Shown here: positions 59,390 to 64,000 of the stretch, piece after piece | Position numbering within the stretch: position 1 is the stretch's first letter | How the letters are laid out: the number at the start of each line of letters is the position of its first letter | Origin: Sagittula marina | GTDB lineage: Bacteria; Pseudomonadota; Alphaproteobacteria; Rhodobacterales; Rhodobacteraceae | Direction: 5' to 3' | Length of the DNA: 64,000 nucleotides | Assembly (NCBI RefSeq): GCF_014196795.1 | Contig: NZ_JACIEJ010000002.1 | Location: forward strand, 186,001-250,000 | Translations under genes and position numbers: made by a program | The notes under the pieces: model-generated | The model's database searches: none | Told to the model about the DNA's origin: nothing | What the model saw: the letters and a program-made list of their open reading frames with translations, nothing else

Positions 59390-60664
59390 TCATGCGTTCA
59401 TCGGGACCACATTGCCATCATCCGCCTGTGCGTCGCTCGCGTTGGCGTCAATGAATTCCAGAACCAACGGACGGATGTTGTTCCGCCAGCTCTTGCCCGC
59501 GAAGATCCCGTAGTGACCCGCGCCCGGTTCGACGTGGCTGGCCTTCTTCGACGCCGGCAGGCCGGTGCACAGGTCCAGAGCCGCGATACACTGGCCTGGG
59601 GCCGTGATGTCGTCTTTTGCGCCTTCGACTGTCTTGACCGCGACCTTGGTGATGGCGCCCATATCGACCTTGTGGCCCTTCACGACGAATTCGTTCTTGG
59701 CGATTTCGCAGTTTTTGAAGATCCGCTCAACGGTCGACAGGTAGAACTCTGCCGGCATGTCCATGACGGCGAGATACTCGTCGTAAAAGCGGTTGTGCGC
59801 GTCATGGTCCGATGCTTCGCCCCGCGACACGCGCAGGATCTGATCCTGGAACGCTTTGCCGTGGCGCTCCGCGTTCATCGACATGAATGACGCAAGCTGC
59901 AGCAGCCCCGGATAGACCATGCGGCCGACGCCTTTGCAGCTGAAGCCCACGCGTTGGATCATCGTCTCTTCGAGTTGTCCCATCGTGACGCGGGCGCCAA
60001 AGTCGGTGACGTCCGTCGGCACGGCATCGGGATTGATCGGACCACCGATCAGGGTCAGCGTGCGCGGCTGCGCGTCCGGTTCCAGCTCGGCCAGATAGGC
60101 CGTTGCTGCCAGCGTCAGCGGCGCGGGCTGACAGACTGCGATGACGTGGCTGTCAGGGCCGAGATGTTTCATGAAATCCATCAGGTAGAGGGTATAATCC
60201 TCCACGTCGAACGACCCGGCGGAGACGGGAATGTCACGCGCGTTGTGCCAATCGGTGATGTAGACCTCTGCGTCGGGGATCAGCGACAGAACCGTGGACC
60301 GCAACAGCGTCGCGTAGTGCCCGGACATCGGCGCGACAAGCAGGATCTTGCGCGGCATTTCCTCACGGCCCGTTACATCGAAGTGGATCAGGTTGCCGAA
60401 ATCCTTTTCGACAACTGTATTTATGTCGATGAGATGATCCTGGCCGTCGGCGCAGGTGAACGTGCGGATGCCCCAATCAGGCTTGACCACCATGCGTTCG
60501 AACGTGCGCTCCGTGACGGTCCCCCATGCCGCAGCCCACTGCAGCGCCGGGTTCGGCACCAGCGCCAGGGCCGGGTAGGATGCCATGGTGCGTGCGGTCG
60601 CCCCGAGCCATTGGTTGGTATTCCGCATCGTTTCCATAAGATCGTACGTCGCCATGTAGCGCAT
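59390..60664 (-). CDS. phaZ: Intracellular polyhydroxyalkanoate depolymerase
   Basis: The 424-residue protein (MRYMATYDLMETMRNTNQWL) matches intracellular PhaZ, which mobilises stored PHA. The catalytic cysteine is expected in HVIAVCQPAPLTLAA, and the conserved LVAPMSGHYATLLRSTV and HVEPGAGHYGIFAGKSWRNN are present. AGGAG lies nine bases before the ATG at 60664. It is divergent from phaC across a 133-base intergenic region. Confidence 0.94.
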   Translation of the reverse strand: MRYMATYDLMETMRNTNQWLGATARTMASYPALALVPNPALQWAAAWGTVTERTFERMVVKPDWGIRTFTCADGQDHLIDINTVVEKDFGNLIHFDVTGREEMPRKILLVAPMSGHYATLLRSTVLSLIPDAEVYITDWHNARDIPVSAGSFDVEDYTLYLMDFMKHLGPDSHVIAVCQPAPLTLAATAYLAELEPDAQPRTLTLIGGPINPDAVPTDVTDFGARVTMGQLEETMIQRVGFSCKGVGRMVYPGLLQLASFMSMNAERHGKAFQDQILRVSRGEASDHDAHNRFYDEYLAVMDMPAEFYLSTVERIFKNCEIAKNEFVVKGHKVDMGAITKVAVKTVEGAKDDITAPGQCIAALDLCTGLPASKKASHVEPGAGHYGIFAGKSWRNNIRPLVLEFIDANASDAQADDGNVVPMNA

Positions 60665-60763
60665 AACAGCCACTCCTATTATCATGGGGTCGTTGCACCG
60701 TGATCGGCACCTCGGACCAAAGCCAATTCGTCGCTTTGCCTCCCGAACCCGGCGACGGTAATT

Positions 60764-60775
60764 CTGCAACTGCAA
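60764..60775. promoter_or_regulatory. Near-consensus PhaR half-palindrome before phaC
   Basis: CTGC-AACT-GCAA matches the PhaR pattern CTGC-N4-GCAG with one mismatch. It lies in the phaZ-phaC intergenic region, 23 bases before the phaC start codon. Confidence 0.35.
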
Positions 60776-60797
60776 AGCATAAGGGGGGAATAGTTAA

Positions 60798-62609
60798 ATG
60801 ACAACAAATACGGTTGTCGCAGGTGAAAACCGCGAAAAGCTCGAAGCAAACCTGAAGAAGGTCGAGGAACTGTCCCAACGGCTTATCGGCGCTCTGACAA
60901 AGCGTCACTCGACGCCAACGGCGCTAAATGGCCCTGATACCTCGCTTTATGCCAAGGCGGCCCACGCCTACATGCAGGAATGGGTGACCAATCCCGCAAA
61001 GCTCATTGAACAGCAGGTTGGCTTTTGGGGCAAAACCGTCACGCATTTCGTTGAGGCACAGCAAGCGCTCGCCTCCGGAAAACTGGCTGCGCCAGAGCAG
61101 GAAAATGCTGCGCCGCGGCAGGACAAGCGGTTCAAGAATCCCCTTTGGGACACCCATCCATATTTCAACTACGTTAAGGAACAGTATCTCATCAATGCGG
61201 ATGCCATGCGCGCCGCAGTTGAGGCGATCGACGAGCTGGACCCGATTGAAAAGCGGCGGCTGAGGTATTTCAGCCAGCAGATCATCGACATGTTCGCCCC
61301 CACCAACTTTCTCGCCACAAACCCCGACGCACTGATGCGCGCGGTGGAAACCGAAGGCGAAAGCCTCGTGCGGGGCCTTGAAAACCTCGTTGCCGATCTG
61401 GAGGCCAACAATGGCGAGATGATCGTGCGTCTGGTGGACGAAGGCGCCTTCGAAGTCGGCGGTAACATCGCCACCGCCGAGGGCGAGGTCATTTTTCGCA
61501 ACCGCATGATGGAGATCATCCAGTACAGCCCCACCACGGAAAAGGTGCATGAGACCCCCATCGTGCTGTTCCCGCCGTGGATCAACAAATTCTACATTCT
61601 GGACCTGAAGCCCCAGAACTCGCTGATCCGCTGGATTGTCGAGCAGGGCTACACGCTGTTCGTCGTCAGTTGGGTGAACCCGGATCACGGCTACGCCGAC
61701 ACCGGGATGGAAGACTATATCGAAGACGGTTTTCTCAAGGCCATCGACGTGGTCAAGGATGTCTGCGATGTCCCGAAGGTCAACGCGGTGGGCTACTGCA
61801 TCGCGGGCACCACGCTCGCCATCACCCTGGCCCTGATGAAGAAGCGCGGCGACAAGTCTATCAAATCCGCCACATTCTTCACCGCCCTCACCGATTTCAG
61901 CGATCAGGGCGAATTCACCCCCTTCCTGCAAGAGGACTTCGCCGCCGGCATCGAACAGGAGATCGACCAGGAAGGCATCCTGCCTCACTTTATAATGGCG
62001 CGGACGTTTTCCTTCCTTCGCTCGAACGACCTGATCTACGGGCCAGCGATCAAATCCTACATGATGGGGGAAACTCCGCCGGCCTTCGATCTGCTCTATT
62101 GGAACGGCGACGGCGCGAACCTGCCGGGCAAGATGTTCCGCGAATACCTGCGCGGTCTCTGCCAGCGCAACGAATTCGCTGAGGGTCGTTACGAGATACT
62201 GGGGGAAACCTTGTCGGTGAAGGACGTCGATGTCCCGCTCATGTCCATCGCGACGGAGACAGATCACATCGCCGCCGCCCGTGACGTCTATCGGGGTGTG
62301 CAGCTGATGGGCTCCCGGTCCAAGACGTTCGTTCTGGGCCAGTCCGGTCACATCGCGGGTATCGTGAACCCACCGGGCAAGGACAAGTACGGGCACTACC
62401 TGAATGACAACCTTGGGGAAGCGTTCGACGACTGGAAAGCCCAGGCCGAGCATCACAAGGGGTCGTGGTGGCCGGAATGGGAAGCCTGGCTTAAAAAGCG
62501 CTCGGGGAAGATGATACCGGCTCGCGCTCCGGGCGATTCGGGGATCAAACCGCTTGCCCCGGCCCCAGGGTCTTACGTTAAGCTAAAGGCCGCCAAACAA
62601 TTCCAATGA
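60798..62609 (+). CDS. phaC: Class I poly(3-hydroxyalkanoate) polymerase
   Basis: The 603-residue synthase polymerises 3-hydroxyacyl-CoA to PHA on granules. It has the PhaC N-terminal domain (TSLYAKAAHAYMQEWVTNPA), the lipase-like box VGYCIAGTTLAITLALMKKR with catalytic Cys, VSWVNPDHGYADTGMEDYIE, and the C-terminal GQSGHIAGIVNPPGKDKYGH with catalytic His. AAGGGGGGAATAG precedes the ATG. It is followed by phaP after a 130-base regulatory region. Confidence 0.97.
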   Translation: MTTNTVVAGENREKLEANLKKVEELSQRLIGALTKRHSTPTALNGPDTSLYAKAAHAYMQEWVTNPAKLIEQQVGFWGKTVTHFVEAQQALASGKLAAPEQENAAPRQDKRFKNPLWDTHPYFNYVKEQYLINADAMRAAVEAIDELDPIEKRRLRYFSQQIIDMFAPTNFLATNPDALMRAVETEGESLVRGLENLVADLEANNGEMIVRLVDEGAFEVGGNIATAEGEVIFRNRMMEIIQYSPTTEKVHETPIVLFPPWINKFYILDLKPQNSLIRWIVEQGYTLFVVSWVNPDHGYADTGMEDYIEDGFLKAIDVVKDVCDVPKVNAVGYCIAGTTLAITLALMKKRGDKSIKSATFFTALTDFSDQGEFTPFLQEDFAAGIEQEIDQEGILPHFIMARTFSFLRSNDLIYGPAIKSYMMGETPPAFDLLYWNGDGANLPGKMFREYLRGLCQRNEFAEGRYEILGETLSVKDVDVPLMSIATETDHIAAARDVYRGVQLMGSRSKTFVLGQSGHIAGIVNPPGKDKYGHYLNDNLGEAFDDWKAQAEHHKGSWWPEWEAWLKKRSGKMIPARAPGDSGIKPLAPAPGSYVKLKAAKQFQ

Positions 62610-62624
62610 CTTATGCGACGCTCG

Positions 62625-62687
62625 CTGCGATGCAGAAATTTCCCTTGAAATGCTGCATCGCAGCATGCATATTGTTTGCAGCTGCAG
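62625..62687. promoter_or_regulatory. Cluster of three TGC-rich PhaR-type sites before phaP
   Basis: CTGC-GAT-GCAG lies at 62625-62635, TGCTGC-ATC-GCAGCA at 62651-62665 and the palindrome TGCAGCTGCA at 62677-62686. All fit the CTGC-N3-4-GCAG or TGCA-rich sites known for PhaR repressors. The central one is the longest and is nearly identical to the site at 12253. Confidence 0.7.
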
Positions 62688-62742
62688 TGAAACGGGGTGG
62701 GCCCGCTTAGCAGCGGAAAAATAGATTAAGAGGAATTTGGAA

Positions 62743-63192
62743 ATGGCACAGACTCAAGACTTCACCGCGATGATGAAAGACATGATGGGTTCCTTCCCGG
62801 TCGACAACAAAGCGATGGAAGATGCTTTCAAAACCACCGCAAGCATGAACGAGAAGCTCTCGTCCGTCGCTCTGGAAGCAGCCGAGAAGTCGACCGAACT
62901 GTCCGCAGCTTGGACCAAGGACACACTGAGCAAGCTCTCAGCGATGACCTCCATGAAGTCCGAGCCCGCTGACTACGCCAAAGCGATGACCGATTTCGCA
63001 TCTTCGCAAGCTGAAACAGCGGCCGAAAACATGGCTGCCTTCGCCGAAATCGCGAAAAAGGTTCAGATGGACACCGTCGAGCTGATGATGTCCGCAGGCA
63101 AGGACATCTCCGAGGACATGACCGCCGCCGCCAAGAAAGCGTCGGAAGACATGACATCTTCGGTCAAAAAAGCGTCCGACGCCGCGAAGTAA
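62743..63192 (+). CDS. phaP: Phasin, PHA granule-associated protein
   Basis: The 149-residue helical protein (MAQTQDFTAMMKDMMGSFPV, then SMNEKLSSVALEAAEKSTEL, ending in repeats like AAAKKASEDMTSSVKKASDA) matches phasins of Rhodobacteraceae that coat PHA granules. AGAGG lies upstream of the ATG at 62743. Met, Ala, Lys and Ser dominate. Control by PhaR is inferred from three upstream sites. Confidence 0.92.
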   Translation: MAQTQDFTAMMKDMMGSFPVDNKAMEDAFKTTASMNEKLSSVALEAAEKSTELSAAWTKDTLSKLSAMTSMKSEPADYAKAMTDFASSQAETAAENMAAFAEIAKKVQMDTVELMMSAGKDISEDMTAAAKKASEDMTSSVKKASDAAK

Positions 63193-63274
63193 GTCGCTTT
63201 GACAGGTTTCCCGACGCCCACATGGCGTCTGGGTAAGGGTTTGCGCCCTCTCCTCCCATTTGGCGCAAAATCCT

Positions 63275-63308
63275 GGGGCGGGTACTTCGGTACTCGCCCC
63301 TTCCTTTT
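63275..63308 (+). terminator. Intrinsic terminator of phaP
   Basis: GGGGCGGGTAC pairs with GTACTCGCCCC around a TTCG tetraloop, followed by TTCCTTTTT. An additional weaker stem (TTTGCGCC/GGCGCAAA) lies just upstream. Confidence 0.9.
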
Positions 63309-63516
63309 TGGGGGATGCGTGTTGCAGCCGTGCAACAAACAACCGTTGCGTAAACTCCCGACAGCACGAGCCTGCTCGCAGCCAAAGGCAAACGCGACAG
63401 GCTGCCGTCTCGCTCCACGATATATCGAAATGAGAAACCTGCGTGGCGGCCTGTTAAACGGTCAGCAAAATCCACGCGTTCCCTCACTTCGAGGGCAAGA
63501 ACCTGCCACACAATCC

Positions 63517-63545
63517 AAGCCACCGCGCCTAAGGCGCGGTGGCTT
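63517..63545 (+). terminator. Strong hairpin between phaP and mscS, possible terminator
   Basis: AAGCCACCGCGCC and GGCGCGGTGGCTT form a perfect 13-base-pair stem with a TAA loop. GTTTCG follows on the plus strand, and no T tract on the minus strand. It sits eight bases beyond the mscS stop codon. The rest of 63193-63553 holds no recognisable gene; phaR, which follows phaP in many relatives, is not here. Confidence 0.5.
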
Positions 63546-63553
63546 GTTTCGTG

Positions 63554-64000
63554 TCAGCGGCCAGTATCGCCCGGAGGTTCGTCATCAGGCGAGGCGTCGA
63601 CGCTGAGCTGATCGTCTGCCTGCTCCGCGGGTTTGGCTGTCGCTTCGACCATATTCTGCGGAGCCTTCTCGATCCGGATCGGCGCGGCGGGCGCGTTGCC
63701 CTCCTTGTCCTCACCAAAGTAGATCGTCTGGTGCGGGAACGGGATCTCGATGCCGCGCTCGTCAAAGATCCGCTTGAGGATCTCGTTGTACGCACGCCCG
63801 ACGCCCCATTGCTGTCCCGGCACGGTCTTGATCCGCGCCCTGACAACCACATCGCTGGAGCCAAAGCTGTTCAGACCAAACCATTGCAGATCGTCGAGGA
63901 TCAGCTTGCCGTAGTCTTCATTGGCCCGCAGTTCGTCGAAGCCGTCCATCATGGCCTGCTTCGCATCCTGTACATTCTCGCGGTAGGCAATGCCCATATC
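63554..64000 (-). CDS. Mechanosensitive ion channel (MscS family), 5' part outside window
   Basis: Only the C-terminal 149 codons are in the window. The sequence DMGIAYRENVQDAKQAMMDG and later WGVGRAYNEILKRIFDERGI with EIPFPHQTIYFGEDK is the cytoplasmic cage domain of MscS-type channels, ending in an Ala/Glu/Asp-rich tail. The frame stays open to the right edge at 64000. It converges on phaP. Confidence 0.88.
   Translation of the reverse strand, partial: DMGIAYRENVQDAKQAMMDGFDELRANEDYGKLILDDLQWFGLNSFGSSDVVVRARIKTVPGQQWGVGRAYNEILKRIFDERGIEIPFPHQTIYFGEDKEGNAPAAPIRIEKAPQNMVEATAKPAEQADDQLSVDASPDDEPPGDTGR

Noticed and set aside
63199-63606. Plus-strand 135-codon frame after phaP as phaR
   Set aside because: The translation is low-complexity Arg/Pro-rich, crosses the phaP terminator and the antisense of mscS, and shows no PhaR-type DNA-binding sequence.

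Overview
The window is chromosomal DNA from an alphaproteobacterium of the Rhodobacteraceae / Roseobacter group. The evidence is the high-GC codon usage, the gene families present (DUF6476, DUF6324, DUF2948, UPF0262, MmcB, DUF1178, EcsC, PtsP), a conserved block murA-DUF2948-hisD-UPF0262-phosphatase-infA-maf-RNase G-yacG, and a tRNA-His without an encoded G-1. No phage, IS element, CRISPR array or rRNA operon is visible. The species was not determined; all names rest on reading the translated products.

Layout. 1-12 kb: 3' end of an inositol-monophosphatase/HisN gene, an XRE regulator, a quinone oxidoreductase, a Gfo/Idh/MocA oxidoreductase, rpoH, rluD head to head with a DUF6476 gene, a three-gene aromatic-degradation-like operon (PLP decarboxylase, FAH hydrolase, HpaH hydratase), a peroxiredoxin, and an L,D-transpeptidase/extensin-like pair. 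11.8-17.2 kb: a phasin-like gene with a PhaR-type operator, tRNA-His, DUF6324, mmcB, a tightly overlapping unit of a coiled-coil membrane protein, a 41-codon ORF and a ClpP-fold periplasmic protein, then a gene-poor stretch able to form strong RNA structure. 17.5-22.8 kb: ribB-ribH-nusB, a short-chain fatty acid transporter, rlmB, tRNA-Tyr. 23.6-26.8 kb: a complete zinc-uptake locus (zur-znuC-znuB divergent from znuA) with a candidate Zur operator. 26.8-30.7 kb: 5-oxoprolinase-type genes pxpB-pxpC-pxpA behind a class V aminotransferase.

30.7-39.7 kb is the conserved housekeeping block, all on the minus strand with many 4-base stop/start overlaps. 39.9-43.7 kb looks accessory: tRNA-Thr, about 1.1 kb without a recognisable gene, then a serralysin-like protease with RTX motifs and nine degenerate repeats of about 49 residues. 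43.8-50.3 kb carries lysC, an SDR, DUF1178, a Kdo-transferase-like gene and ptsP. 50.6-59.2 kb carries ecsC, an acetyltransferase, a flavin reductase, a CatB-like acetyltransferase, a SulP transporter, mtnP, DUF2927, a LysE exporter and a dicarboxylate symporter. The right end is a polyhydroxyalkanoate locus (phaZ divergent from phaC-phaP) and the 3' end of an mscS-type channel gene.

The strongest cross-window link is regulatory. The inverted repeat TGCTGC-AT[T/C]-GCAGCA occurs in front of phaP (62651) and, one base different, in front of the small gene at 11832-12191, about 50 kb away. This suggests the latter belongs to the PHA-granule regulon. No phaR gene lies next to phaP. The other main unexplained signal is the structured segment 16573-16767.
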